Part shown: piece by piece, positions 9,006 through 17,056 of the stretch
Layout: the number at the start of each line of letters is the position of its first letter
Numbering within the stretch: position 1 is the stretch's first letter
Source: JANNBN01 sp963763885
Lineage (GTDB): Bacteria; Actinomycetota; Acidimicrobiia; Acidimicrobiales; JANYDT01
NCBI GenBank assembly: GCA_963763885.1
Contig: CAVXQD010000007.1
Location: 1,674,001 to 1,738,000, forward strand
Direction of reading: 5' to 3'
Length of the DNA: 64,000 bases
Translations under genes and position numbers: made by a program
Notes under the pieces: generated by a model
Database searches by the model: none
The model's input: only the letters and a program-made list of their open reading frames with translations
Told to the model about the DNA's origin: nothing

Positions 9006-9376
9006 AGCTGCGACCCTTCGTTTCGTGAGGCTTGTGGTGCTGGACGTCGTTCGCTTGAATCGGGCCCGTTCGAGCGGGCGAACGCGGCAACCTTTGGCCC
9101 AGCGGCAACCTCGCCGGATGCTGGTGCCGGTCGACGTGGTGCCGAATCGGCCTGCGCCGACGGGACCGGAATTCTCGTTTCAATCGGTTGCGAGCTCACC
9201 CAGCCAAGATCGGCAAAGAGTTGGTAGTTCCCGACGACCAGCGGCCAAATCCATGAATGTTGATGAAGCGAGCCCACGCAGTTGAGCTCTTCTGCCAAGG
9301 CCTCTGAAACCCCTCGGGACCAGCTTTCTGAGTCAGCCAAGAATGTCGCTGGCTGCTCCCACGATGGCGTCCACAT
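9002..9376 (-). CDS. Possible small protein coupled to the Tat protein gene
   Basis: The aminotransferase gene ends at 9333 and the Tat-protein gene starts at 9005. The gap holds a frame that stays open and stops exactly in an ATGA overlap with the downstream start, the same arrangement used between true genes in this window. From the ATG at 9376 (44-base overlap with the aminotransferase) it would encode 124 residues, with a W/H/Q-rich centre (SLHQHSWIWPLVVGNYQLF) and a Pro/Ala-rich C-terminal half. A TTG at about 9304 is another possible start. No homology is recognised and no strong ribosome site is seen. Confidence 0.35.
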   Translation of the reverse strand: MWTPSWEQPATFLADSESWSRGVSEALAEELNCVGSLHQHSWIWPLVVGNYQLFADLGWVSSQPIETRIPVPSAQADSAPRRPAPASGEVAAGPKVAAFARSNGPDSSERRPAPQASRNEGSQL

Positions 9377-10427
9377 CTGCGGAAGACAGGAACTGGTGGA
9401 CCGGGAGTGATGCAACCTCCCGGGCTGCCAGCTCGGCCTCCGGGCACGGCGACAACGCAATCCGCTGGTGTGTTCGGAAGCAGTCATAGTCATAGGCCGC
9501 AAACGGGTAGTACACCCCGCAACCCACCCCGGCGGCGTTCATCGCGACGACAAACTGGTCCCGTGATACCCGGGCCTCAGGTGTGACTCGGACGGTGTAT
9601 TGATGCCACACGCTGGTACGGCCACCCGGTTGCACCGGCGTCACAAGTCCGCTGATTCCCGCCAAGCCGGCGGTCAAGATCGCAGCGTTTCGTTGCCGAG
9701 CCTGTTCCATTGCGATGCGGCCTTCGAACTGCGAAATCCCTAGTGCAGCGACGAGATCCATCATCCGGTAGTTGTGACCCGGTTCGAGATACTGGTACCT
9801 GGCTTTCATGCCCTGGTTGCGCAGCACTCGCATGCGCTCTGCCCACTCGTTGTTGTTGGTAGTCACCACTCCACCCTCACCGGTAGACAGGTTCTTGGTT
9901 GCATAAAAGCTAAAGGTCGCCAGCCCGTATCCGCCGACTGGAGTGCCGTCAACGCGAGCGCCATGCGCTTGGGCAGCGTCTTCGATGATGGTCAGTCCAT
10001 GACGAGCGCAGATCTCGCTGATTCGGACCATGTCGGCAGGCAGGCCATACAGGTGCACCGGCATGACGGCTTTCGTCTTCGCTGTGATCGCACCCTCAAT
10101 GAGGTCCGGATCGATGCAAAAGTCAGCGCCGATATCTGCGAACCGAACCGTTGCGCCGACGTGGACAATTGCGTTGATGGTGGCAGCAAACGTAAACGGG
10201 GTGGTGATTACTTCATCTCCCGGTCCCACGCCGGCTGCTTGCAACGCAAGCACCAATGCGGTCGTTCCGTTGTTGACCGCAACAGCATGTTCTGTCCCGG
10301 CCATCGCCGCGCAATGCGCTTCGAAACGGGCAACCATCGGGCCTTGAGCGAGTTGACCGGACCGAAGGACCTCGAGAACAAGAGCTTCAGTCTGGTCGTC
10401 GACAACAACCTTGCTGATCGGAATCAT
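9333..10427 (-). CDS. DegT/DnrJ/EryC1/StrS-family sugar aminotransferase
   Basis: A 364-residue PLP enzyme of normal family length. Seen are NNGTTALVLAL (PLP phosphate region, residues 52-62), IIEDAAQAHGA with Asp150 for the pyridine nitrogen, and TFSFYATKNLSTGEGG with Lys178 as the Schiff-base lysine. The C-terminal VYYPFAAYDYDCF and SLPVHQFLS segments are also typical. These enzymes transfer an amino group to keto-sugar nucleotides, giving an aminosugar for the polysaccharide. It heads the minus-strand operon that continues with the Tat protein and the FkbM methyltransferase. A hairpin at 10434-10471 lies immediately upstream. Confidence 0.93.
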   Translation of the reverse strand: MIPISKVVVDDQTEALVLEVLRSGQLAQGPMVARFEAHCAAMAGTEHAVAVNNGTTALVLALQAAGVGPGDEVITTPFTFAATINAIVHVGATVRFADIGADFCIDPDLIEGAITAKTKAVMPVHLYGLPADMVRISEICARHGLTIIEDAAQAHGARVDGTPVGGYGLATFSFYATKNLSTGEGGVVTTNNNEWAERMRVLRNQGMKARYQYLEPGHNYRMMDLVAALGISQFEGRIAMEQARQRNAAILTAGLAGISGLVTPVQPGGRTSVWHQYTVRVTPEARVSRDQFVVAMNAAGVGCGVYYPFAAYDYDCFRTHQRIALSPCPEAELAAREVASLPVHQFLSSADVDAIVGAASDILG

Positions 10428-10433
10428 CTAACA

Positions 10434-10471
10434 ATTGTCGGCGCCTCAGCTCAACAACCTGAGCCGGCAAT
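10434..10471. terminator. Imperfect hairpin between two minus-strand genes
   Basis: Arms ATTGTCGGC and GCCGGCAAT pair with one mismatch, and an inner CTCAG/CTGAG pair continues the stem. It lies after the stop of the DUF4143 gene and just before the aminotransferase start, so it may end the upstream transcript. No T-run follows, so a regulatory or attenuator role is equally possible. Confidence 0.35.
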
Positions 10472-10503
10472 CATCGTCACTCGCCAGCACTCGCCAGCAT
10501 TGT

Positions 10504-11655
10504 CTAAGCACCAATTCCGCCAAAATCAGCAAGCGTGGACACGGGAACGACCTCGATCTTGGCGCTCAACGCATACCGACGAGGCCCTGGATAAAACACG
10601 GTCAACTTGTCCAACCTGAGGTCTTCCAGAGCGGCTCGCATCGAAGGTGTCACCCTTGGGGCATCGGCGCGCTTCATTTCGATGCCGACCCGGTAATCAC
10701 CGCGGACCAGCAGTAGGTCAAGCTCGGCTCCGTTGCTGGTCCTCCAGAAGTAGGGCGTCATCGTGGGACCAGCACGCCGAATGCACTCCTCGATAATCGC
10801 CCCTTCCCAGGTGGCGCCCGATCGGGGATGACGCAACATTCCTACGTGATCGTCGATTCCGAGCAACGTGTGAGCCAGACCCGAGTCCCGGAAGTAGACC
10901 TTCGGCGATCGAACTTGGCGCTTGTCTATGTTCTCATGCCACGGGCGAAGGACTCGGGTCAGCATCGAATCCGCAAGTACATCAATATATTTTCGAACCG
11001 TACTCTCAGATATTCCAAGCGCACGTGCCGGTTCGGCCCCGTTCCACAATTGCCCGTGAGCATGAGCCACCAGCCCCAGGAACCGTTCAATGGTGGCCGC
11101 TGGCAAGCGAAGGCCGAATTCCGGCAGGTCTCGGGAGGCGAGCGTTCGCAGGTAATTCGTTCTCCACAAGACTGAAGCTTCCAGCTGATCGGCGAGGTAC
11201 GAGCGAGGAAACCCGCCACGTAACCACAGGTCATCGAATCGTTCTTTACCCACGTCAGCCATGGAGAGTCCGCCGAGCTCGATCACCTCTACCCGTCCGG
11301 CCAAGGATTGCGCTGCTTGACGGAGCGCTTCTGGTGAAGCGCTCCCGAGCACCAAGAAGCGCGCCGGGTTATCCAAACGATCAGCTAGCACACGAAGCGC
11401 CGTAAACAGGTCGGGCCGACGTTGAATCTCGTCGATCACAATCGTTCCGCGAAGATTTTCGAGGGCCAACATCGGTTGGTCCAGGCGGGCAAGATCTCGC
11501 GGGTCTTCAAGGTCGAAATAGCAGTCGCTTCCCGGGGCCACCACGGTACGAGCAAGGGTTGTCTTTCCCGTCTGCCGGGCACCGACGAGCAGAACGACCG
11601 GGCTACGACCCAGCGCTGCCGCAATCCCCGTCTCATCTCGTGACCGCTTCAGCAT
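10504..11655 (-). CDS. AAA ATPase with C-terminal DUF4143 domain
   Basis: A 383-residue protein with the AAA_14 plus DUF4143 layout. Walker A is LLVGARQTGKTTLAR (residues about 22-36), Walker B is TIVIDEIQRRPDLF, and the sensor-like strand is FLVLGSASPE. The DUF4143 part includes VYFRDSGLAHTLLGI and FWRTSNGAELDLLL, the latter resembling the E-D-K region of nuclease-like folds. Members are widespread, highly transferred and mostly uncharacterised; some behave as stand-alone modules of possible defence or toxin-antitoxin type. Neighbours on both sides have other functions, so it looks like a single-gene cargo. A perfect 11-base inverted repeat lies right upstream. Confidence 0.9.
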   Translation of the reverse strand: MLKRSRDETGIAAALGRSPVVLLVGARQTGKTTLARTVVAPGSDCYFDLEDPRDLARLDQPMLALENLRGTIVIDEIQRRPDLFTALRVLADRLDNPARFLVLGSASPEALRQAAQSLAGRVEVIELGGLSMADVGKERFDDLWLRGGFPRSYLADQLEASVLWRTNYLRTLASRDLPEFGLRLPAATIERFLGLVAHAHGQLWNGAEPARALGISESTVRKYIDVLADSMLTRVLRPWHENIDKRQVRSPKVYFRDSGLAHTLLGIDDHVGMLRHPRSGATWEGAIIEECIRRAGPTMTPYFWRTSNGAELDLLLVRGDYRVGIEMKRADAPRVTPSMRAALEDLRLDKLTVFYPGPRRYALSAKIEVVPVSTLADFGGIGA

Positions 11656-11667
11656 TCGATCAAACTA

Positions 11668-11705
11668 CCATGCAATTCCTGAACATCAGTGAGTGAATTG
11701 CATGG
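11668..11705. promoter_or_regulatory. Perfect 11-base inverted repeat upstream of the DUF4143 gene
   Basis: CCATGCAATTC (11668-11678) and GAATTGCATGG (11695-11705) are exact reverse complements separated by 16 bases. The left arm ends 13 bases before the ATG at 11655 on the minus strand, where it could act as an operator or a 5' hairpin. Confidence 0.5.
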
Positions 11706-11908
11706 TCTATGGCGTCGTCGAAGACAATGCGTTTCGCCATGGCGTGAAAGTTCCCGTGTGGACGACCGAGAAGAACCGGTCGACCGACGACCGCTGGTGG
11801 TTCGTAACAAGCATTCCTGCGCTCCACCCAGTCGCCCTCGTCGAAACACCGGCATCGTTGGCAAACCGCGGCGTATTCATCCGGCGGGCATCGCTGGTCA
11901 ACATCTAA
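11702..11908 (+). CDS. Small hypothetical ORF, doubtful
   Basis: A 68-residue frame from an ATG that overlaps the right arm of the inverted repeat. Third codon positions are mostly G or C, as in real genes here. The product contains WTTEKNRSTDDRWWFVTSIP and has no signal peptide or helix. No ribosome site and no family are recognised. It may be a remnant or chance. Confidence 0.25.
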   Translation: MVYGVVEDNAFRHGVKVPVWTTEKNRSTDDRWWFVTSIPALHPVALVETPASLANRGVFIRRASLVNI

Positions 11909-11921
11909 TGGCCGCCAGTTC

Positions 11922-12055
11922 CGTAATGATCAGCTCGCGTGATTCCCGCGTTCGGGATCGAGTGGGCGCGCCCAGCAGGTTGGGGTGTGTCAGGCAGGCT
12001 GCAGGAGACACCCGCACCTGCAGGAGACGCCCACTCCCATCGGCCGATCATTACG
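11922..12055. repeat. Inverted repeat flanking a gene-free segment upstream of kup
   Basis: CGTAATGATC (11922-11931) and GATCATTACG (12046-12055) are perfect 10-base reverse complements bounding 134 bases. Inside is an imperfect direct repeat of CTGCAGGAGAC (11999-12009 and 12018-12028). There is no transposase. The segment 11909-12295 otherwise holds only the kup leader palindromes and no supportable gene. Confidence 0.35.
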
Positions 12056-12110
12056 TAACGAATGCCCCATTGAAACTTGGTCGACTTGGGAAATGCGCCA
12101 ATCGCCAGCT

Positions 12111-12201
12111 CCAACGTTGGGTGGTTTTGCAACCAACGTTGTAATTTCGGGCCGATGGAGCGCTCCCAACGCGAGGTTGGTTGCTGGAGGCGCAACGTTG
12201 G
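12111..12201 (+). promoter_or_regulatory. Cluster of CCAACGTTGG palindromes in the kup upstream region
   Basis: CCAACGTTGG occurs in full at 12111-12120, nearly in full at 12133-12141 (CCAACGTTG) and at 12193-12201 (CAACGTTGG), with CCAAC-N5-GTTGG at 12166-12180. GCAACCAAC (12129-12137) and GTTGGTTGC (12176-12184) could also form a 9-base stem. The cluster ends 95 bases before the kup ATG, so an operator array or leader hairpin controlling kup is plausible. Confidence 0.4.
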
Positions 12202-12295
12202 AGCGACTCGGCCGACTAACCACAGCTGCAGACGGGTAGCCAGGTGTACGGACGCTTGGCGAGTAGATTCGCCGGAACCCTTTTGCAGGAGCGAC

Positions 12296-14269
12296 ATGAG
12301 CGGCAACCATGCCACCACTGGCCATCACGGCCCCGTCACGGGTAAGCGACTCTTCGGACTCACCCTTGGATCCCTCGGCGTTGTTTACGGAGATATCGGC
12401 ACCAGCCCGATCTACACGATTCGCGAGGCCTTAGGCCACGGCAATCACGTCTTGGTGACCGGAACCGAGCCCCACAATGGCCACGATGTCATTCCGTTCA
12501 ACCCAACGGTTGTCTTCGGAGCGCTTTCCATCGTGTTCTGGGCCCTGATCCTCATCATCTCGGTGAAGTACCTCTTCTTTGTGATGCGAGCCGACAACCA
12601 GGGTGAAGGCGGCATCTTGGCCCTCACCGCGTTGCTCCCCCACAAAAAGGACGACGGGACACCCCGAAGCGGCATTGCAAAGGCTGCGGCAGCGGGCTCC
12701 GGCGTCCTGGTGCTGCTGGGCCTGTTCGGCACAGCGCTCCTGTATGGCGACGGCATGATCACCCCGGCCATCTCGGTGTTGTCCGCCGTTGAAGGCATCG
12801 AAATCTACTCAAGCGCCGCGAAGCCGTTCGTGCTTCCCATCACCGTGGCCATCATCATCGGCATTTTCGCGGTTCAGCGCTGGGGCACCGGCAAGGTGGG
12901 CCAGGTGTTTGGACCGGTCATGATCGTTTGGTTCGGCACGCTCGCCGTGCTCGGCACTATGAACATCATGGATACGCCAGAAGTACTCAAGGCCGTCAAC
13001 CCAATCTGGGCACTGCGTTACTTCCAAGCCAACCCGTTCAAAGGCTTCCTGTCCATGGGATCGCTCTTCTTGGTGGTCACTGGCGGCGAGGCGTTGTACG
13101 CCGACATGGGCCACTTCGGCCGCAAGCCCATCATGCTCGGCTGGTTCATCATGGTGTTGCCCGCGTTGCTGCTCAACTACTTCGGCCAGGGTGCGCAGAT
13201 CATCGAAGACCAAGGAAATCACCTCAATGAGGCGTTCTTCCGGATGGCTCCAGATTGGTTCTTGCTCCCGCTTGTCATACTGGCCACGGTCGCAACAATC
13301 ATTGCGTCGCAAGCGTTGATATCGGGGGCGTTCTCCCTCACGCAGCAAGCTGTCAACCTCGGGTACAGCCCGCGTGTGGAAATCCGCCACACCTCGCACA
13401 CCGAACGCGGCCAGATCTACATCCCGCAGATCAACTGGGCGCTGATGGTTGCCTGTGTGATGTTGGTGCTTGGATTCCGCACCTCGTCGGCACTTGCTGC
13501 GGCCTACGGCCTCGCGGTCACTGCGTGCATGTTCATTACCACGCTGATCTTCATCCAGGTTGCGCAGAGTCGCTTCAAATGGTCGAAGGCCAAGGCATAC
13601 CTCATTGGGCTGCCACTGCTCCTGATCGACGCCGTTTTCCTGTCGGCCAATATGTTCAAGATTCCCCAGGGCGGCTGGTTCCCGCTCATCATCGGGCTGG
13701 TTGTCTTTACGTTGCTCACCACGTGGAAGACCGGGCGCGGCATCGTGGCCAAACGGCTTCGTCGTGGCGCCGTTCCTCTCACCGAGTACATCGCATCGGT
13801 GACAGGCGGCAAGTCTCCCGTCACCCGGGTTCCTGGTGCCGGCGTCTTTTTGTTCTCTGAGCCGGGTCTCGTTCCGCCGGCAATGCAGGCAAACGTCCGC
13901 CACAACCGCATTCTGCACAGCCGGGTGTATGTGGTCAGTGTGTTGAACGAAGACACGCCCACGGTCCACCCGGTGAAACGAGTCGAGGTCCAAGACCTTG
14001 GGCTGGGTGTTTCGCAGGTGGTGATGCACTACGGATTCATGGAGGAATACAACGTCCATGAAGACCTCGCCCGCGACTTGGCCGTGGATGTGCGAGACGC
14101 CGTGTACTTCCTTGGCCGTGAAAACCTGCGACCAACAGCGCACGACGGCATGGCACCTTGGCGAGAAAACTTGATGCGCCAAATGAGCCGTAACACCACC
14201 GACGTCGCAGAGTTCTTCAAACTGCCTTCGGACCGGGTCTTTGAAGTCGGCGTCCAGGTCGACCTGTAG
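12296..14269 (+). CDS. kup: KUP-family potassium uptake protein
   Basis: A 657-residue polytopic membrane protein that imports K+ with H+. I chose the ATG at 12296, preceded by GCAGGAG, because the frame upstream (to 12077) is repeat-rich noncoding sequence. The family N-terminus is intact (LTLGSLGVVYGDIGTSPIYT), followed by a run of about twelve helices to residue about 490 (for example VLVLLGLFGTALLYGDGMITPAISVLSAVEG), with GGEALYADMGHFG in the middle. A soluble cytoplasmic C-terminal domain of about 160 residues completes the usual length. The next genes encode an OB-fold protein and two RCK proteins, so this is a K+ handling neighbourhood. Confidence 0.96.
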   Translation: MSGNHATTGHHGPVTGKRLFGLTLGSLGVVYGDIGTSPIYTIREALGHGNHVLVTGTEPHNGHDVIPFNPTVVFGALSIVFWALILIISVKYLFFVMRADNQGEGGILALTALLPHKKDDGTPRSGIAKAAAAGSGVLVLLGLFGTALLYGDGMITPAISVLSAVEGIEIYSSAAKPFVLPITVAIIIGIFAVQRWGTGKVGQVFGPVMIVWFGTLAVLGTMNIMDTPEVLKAVNPIWALRYFQANPFKGFLSMGSLFLVVTGGEALYADMGHFGRKPIMLGWFIMVLPALLLNYFGQGAQIIEDQGNHLNEAFFRMAPDWFLLPLVILATVATIIASQALISGAFSLTQQAVNLGYSPRVEIRHTSHTERGQIYIPQINWALMVACVMLVLGFRTSSALAAAYGLAVTACMFITTLIFIQVAQSRFKWSKAKAYLIGLPLLLIDAVFLSANMFKIPQGGWFPLIIGLVVFTLLTTWKTGRGIVAKRLRRGAVPLTEYIASVTGGKSPVTRVPGAGVFLFSEPGLVPPAMQANVRHNRILHSRVYVVSVLNEDTPTVHPVKRVEVQDLGLGVSQVVMHYGFMEEYNVHEDLARDLAVDVRDAVYFLGRENLRPTAHDGMAPWRENLMRQMSRNTTDVAEFFKLPSDRVFEVGVQVDL

Positions 14270-14305
14270 CGTCTACCCCACCCCTCACGACGTCAGCGAC
14301 ACCAC

Positions 14306-14653
14306 ATGGGCATGTTTCGAAAACAAAAGGGATCGGACTCCGAGTCAACGTTGCTTGGTCTCGCCATCGCGGACCACCACGCGTCGACTCGGATCAGTGA
14401 CCTCGAACCTCGCAACACCATTGAGGTGGTCGGCCGGGTCGAACACATCGCAACGGTGCAACTAGACGGGTCGGTCGCCTTCGAGATCGAGATCTCTGAT
14501 GGAACCGGTTCCCTGGTGGCCTTGTGGACCGGCCGGACTTCTATCTCGTGTGTCGAACGGGGCCGTCGAATCGCACTTTGGGGTCGTGCAGCACCGATGC
14601 GACGCGAAGACTCGCTGGTGGTCTACAACCCGCGGTACGAACTACTCCCCTGA
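14306..14653 (+). CDS. OB-fold nucleic-acid-binding domain protein
   Basis: A 115-residue protein. After a polar N-terminus, residues about 35-110 read as one OB-fold: NTIEVVGRVEHIATVQLDG, FEIEISDGTGSLVALWTGR, RRIALWGRAAPM. This is the tRNA_anti-like OB domain of small actinobacterial proteins usually found beside trkA/ceoBC pairs, as here. Function unknown; single-stranded nucleic-acid binding is inferred from the fold. It starts 36 bases after kup and is convergent with the trkA pair. Confidence 0.8.
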   Translation: MGMFRKQKGSDSESTLLGLAIADHHASTRISDLEPRNTIEVVGRVEHIATVQLDGSVAFEIEISDGTGSLVALWTGRTSISCVERGRRIALWGRAAPMRREDSLVVYNPRYELLP

Positions 14654-14668
14654 CGTGGCAAACGCCAG

Positions 14669-15361
14669 CTAGTGCCGGGGAGATTCAGAACCCAAGGCGC
14701 TACCGATGAGCAGGGCCTTGATCCCACCGTCGGCTGAATTGGTAGCCAAAACCACCACTTCGTCGCCTTCAATGAGCCGAGTATCTGGCCGTGGAACAAC
14801 AATCTGGCGATTCCGGACGATTGCCACGATGGTGGCGTCGAGAGGCAACTCGATATCGCCAAGGATTTTGCCAACAACGGGCGAGTCAGCAGCCAGCGTT
14901 ACTTCTTCGATGGCAGCGCCGCCGTCACCGAGGGACAACAGCTTGACCAGCGTTCCGGTTGTGACCGCTTCTTCAACCATTGCGGTGAGCTGATGCGGAG
15001 TGGAAACTGCCACGTCGACGCCCCAGGACTGCGTGAACAGCCAATGGTTCTTGGGGTTGTTTACTCGGGCCACAACACGTGGCACTGCAAACTCCTGCTT
15101 GGCCAGCAGCGACACAACCAGGTTGTCTTCGTCGTCACCTGTAGCAGCAACCATCACGTCGACCAGTTCGACGTGATGATTTGTGAGCGTGGTGATTTCA
15201 CACGCGTCGGCATTGACTACCCGAACCCCGGGTAGCAGCTTCTGAACGCGCTTCACCACGGCCGGGTCCACTTCGAGCAAGGTCACGTCGTGGCCACTCT
15301 TGGCAAGGTCTTCAGCCATGAACGTTCCAACGGCTCCCGCTCCGGCGATTGCGATCTTCAT
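14669..15361 (-). CDS. trkA: TrkA/RCK potassium channel regulatory protein (second of a pair)
   Basis: A 230-residue cytoplasmic protein. The N-terminal Rossmann RCK_N domain starts MKIAIAGAGAVGTFMAEDLA (GxGxxG, NAD or ATP binding), with an acidic residue ending beta-2 (LLEVDPAVVKRV). An RCK_C (TrkA-C) domain follows from about residue 140 (AADSPVVGKIL, VPRPDTRLIEGDEVVVLAT). Such proteins gate TrkH/KtrB-type K+ channels. It overlaps the upstream trkA by ATGA, forming a tight two-gene operon like mycobacterial ceoB-ceoC. No TrkH or KtrB pore gene lies in this window. Confidence 0.93.
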   Translation of the reverse strand: MKIAIAGAGAVGTFMAEDLAKSGHDVTLLEVDPAVVKRVQKLLPGVRVVNADACEITTLTNHHVELVDVMVAATGDDEDNLVVSLLAKQEFAVPRVVARVNNPKNHWLFTQSWGVDVAVSTPHQLTAMVEEAVTTGTLVKLLSLGDGGAAIEEVTLAADSPVVGKILGDIELPLDATIVAIVRNRQIVVPRPDTRLIEGDEVVVLATNSADGGIKALLIGSALGSESPRH

Positions 15362-16020
15362 GAGGGAACCTCCATCGTTTCCGTCAACCGACGGTCAAGC
15401 CCGGGCAAGCCCTCATTGGTCACCATCAGGTGCAAAAGATCACCCTCCTGGGCGATCAACGCCTCGGTGATCAACTGTGCCCGACCAGCCCGAGACACCC
15501 CAACCACCTGCCAACCCTCGCCTTGGCTGATGTCTGCAAGACGTCGGCCGCACCACGACAGCGGAACCGGTTGCTCGATGAGGCTGAGCGTGCCGCTCTG
15601 ATCGGTCCAATCGCTCACGCGACGATCAAAAATGCGCCGTGAGATCTGATCTGTGCTCCAGGCGACGGTGGCCACCGTTCCGATGCCCAGCCTGGCGTAG
15701 AACGATGCGCGGGCCGGGTCGTAGATGCGAGCAACAACCCGACTGACTTGGAACGTTTCCTTGGCAATGCGTGCCGAAAGAATGTTGGAATTATCCCCGC
15801 TGGTGACAGCGGCAAACGCGGTGGCGCGGTCTATACCGGCGGCAAGGAGGTTCTCTCGGTCGAAGGAGAGCCCAAGCACCCGCGTGACCCGCTCGTCATC
15901 GGGGAGCCGCCGAAAGGAGTACTCCTTCTTGTCAATGACCGAAACCGTGTTGCCCTCGGCCACGAGTGCTGCTGCAAGGCCAGACCCAACGCGGCCGCAT
16001 CCGGCTATTACGACATGCAT
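15358..16020 (-). CDS. trkA: TrkA/RCK potassium channel regulatory protein (first of a pair)
   Basis: A 220-residue RCK protein. The frame is open further upstream (to 16548), but only the ATG at 16020 gives the canonical N-terminus MHVVIAGCGRVGSGLAAALV; the upstream part is antisense to the toroid gene. RCK_N has VSVIDKKEYSFRRLP at beta-2 and AFAAVTSGDNSNILSARIA (dinucleotide pocket); RCK_C runs from about residue 135. Paralogous to the following gene; the two probably form a hetero-oligomeric gating ring, as inferred for CeoB/CeoC. Confidence 0.92.
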   Translation of the reverse strand: MHVVIAGCGRVGSGLAAALVAEGNTVSVIDKKEYSFRRLPDDERVTRVLGLSFDRENLLAAGIDRATAFAAVTSGDNSNILSARIAKETFQVSRVVARIYDPARASFYARLGIGTVATVAWSTDQISRRIFDRRVSDWTDQSGTLSLIEQPVPLSWCGRRLADISQGEGWQVVGVSRAGRAQLITEALIAQEGDLLHLMVTNEGLPGLDRRLTETMEVPS

Positions 16021-16069
16021 TGCTCGCCCTCCGTGTTCGAAGTTTCTACCGTAGCGGAGACCGCGTCGT

Positions 16070-17056
16070 TCAACGGAACAGGCCGCTGGAGGCCGAGGTG
16101 CCATACCTGCAGTCGTCTGCAAGGAGCACTGCAGCGGTGGAATAGGTGGTTCGTTCTCCAGCCGGAAAATGAACCCGGTCCGGGACGTGGAGGCCGGTCC
16201 AATATGAACCGTCTGCGTGGCGGAGTTGACGCACCCATCGGAGCAACAATTCTGCTTCTTCATGCAGTCCCGCGGCAACGCACGCAATGGCGGTCTCGGC
16301 AGTTTCACCTGTGGTGACCCATGGGTGGTCGTCGACACAGCGGACACCTTCGCCACCAATGACGAAGCGGTCCCATGCAGCGCGCATGCGTGATTCGGCC
16401 GGCTCGCCGCGAATGACACCCGCAAGCACCGGGTAGTACCAGTCCATTGCCCAACGATGTTTTGGTTCGAAGAGTTCTGGATGGTGCGCCACGGCCGCCC
16501 GCAAACGTTGTCCTGCAGCGGCCCACTCAGGTTGCTCTTCGCCGACAATCACCGAAATCGTATGTGCACAGACGATGGAGTGATACATGCTGGAGGAGCC
16601 TGTGAGCAGTGCATAGTCACCAAGCGAGCCGTCGGGTTCCCTGCACCAGATGATTTGTCCGCCGGGTTGCTGCATTCCAAGAACAAAGGCGATTGCACGC
16701 TGCAACGCTGGCCACATTTCAACCAAAAACGCTACGTCGTTGTTGCTGAGGTGATGGTGCAACAAACCGGCGCCAAAGTAAGCGATGGTGTTGGCATCTT
16801 GCTTACGATCCTCGATGCCCTCACCTGCGTAATACTGAAACCAACCGCCGGTCTCAAGCTGGTGCGAAGCTAACCACCGGTAGGCCAAACGCGCTTCGCC
16901 TGCAAACCCAGCCACGTCGAGCGCCATCGCAGCCTCGACGTGATTCCACGGATCTGCATGCCCTCCAGGAAACCACTCGATCAGCCCATCGACACGTTGG
17001 CAAGCGAGGATCGATTCGGCGGACTGCCGGACCTCTGCTGGGCTGAGCTGCGTCAC
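16070..17056 (-). CDS. Alpha/alpha-toroid protein (prenyltransferase/squalene-oxidase-repeat type)
   Basis: A 328-residue protein with repeated aromatic helix-hairpin elements: ILACQRVDGLIEWFPGGHAD, LASHQLETGGWFQYYAGEG, WCREPDGSLGDYALLTGSSS and QLRHADGSYWTG. These QxxDGxxxW-like units are those of alpha/alpha toroids (terpene cyclase-like, glycosidase-like and prenyltransferase beta folds). No DxDD or other cyclase acid motif is visible, so an actual prenyl substrate is doubtful; a carbohydrate-active toroid is at least as likely given the GT4 partner. The start overlaps the methyltransferase stop (ATGA). Confidence 0.7.
   Translation of the reverse strand: MTQLSPAEVRQSAESILACQRVDGLIEWFPGGHADPWNHVEAAMALDVAGFAGEARLAYRWLASHQLETGGWFQYYAGEGIEDRKQDANTIAYFGAGLLHHHLSNNDVAFLVEMWPALQRAIAFVLGMQQPGGQIIWCREPDGSLGDYALLTGSSSMYHSIVCAHTISVIVGEEQPEWAAAGQRLRAAVAHHPELFEPKHRWAMDWYYPVLAGVIRGEPAESRMRAAWDRFVIGGEGVRCVDDHPWVTTGETAETAIACVAAGLHEEAELLLRWVRQLRHADGSYWTGLHVPDRVHFPAGERTTYSTAAVLLADDCRYGTSASSGLFR

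Noticed and set aside
12001..12295. c-di-AMP (ydaO) riboswitch upstream of kup
   Set aside because: I looked for its conserved pairing blocks and did not see them; only simple palindromes are present.
12809..14182. 457-residue open frame antisense to kup
   Set aside because: It lies wholly opposite the clear kup gene; its residues are Arg/His/Glu/Asp-rich without any domain, as expected of the complementary strand of a GC-rich membrane protein gene.
16021..16548. N-terminal extension of the first TrkA protein
   Set aside because: The canonical RCK N-terminus begins at 16020; the extension is antisense-frame translation within the toroid gene.
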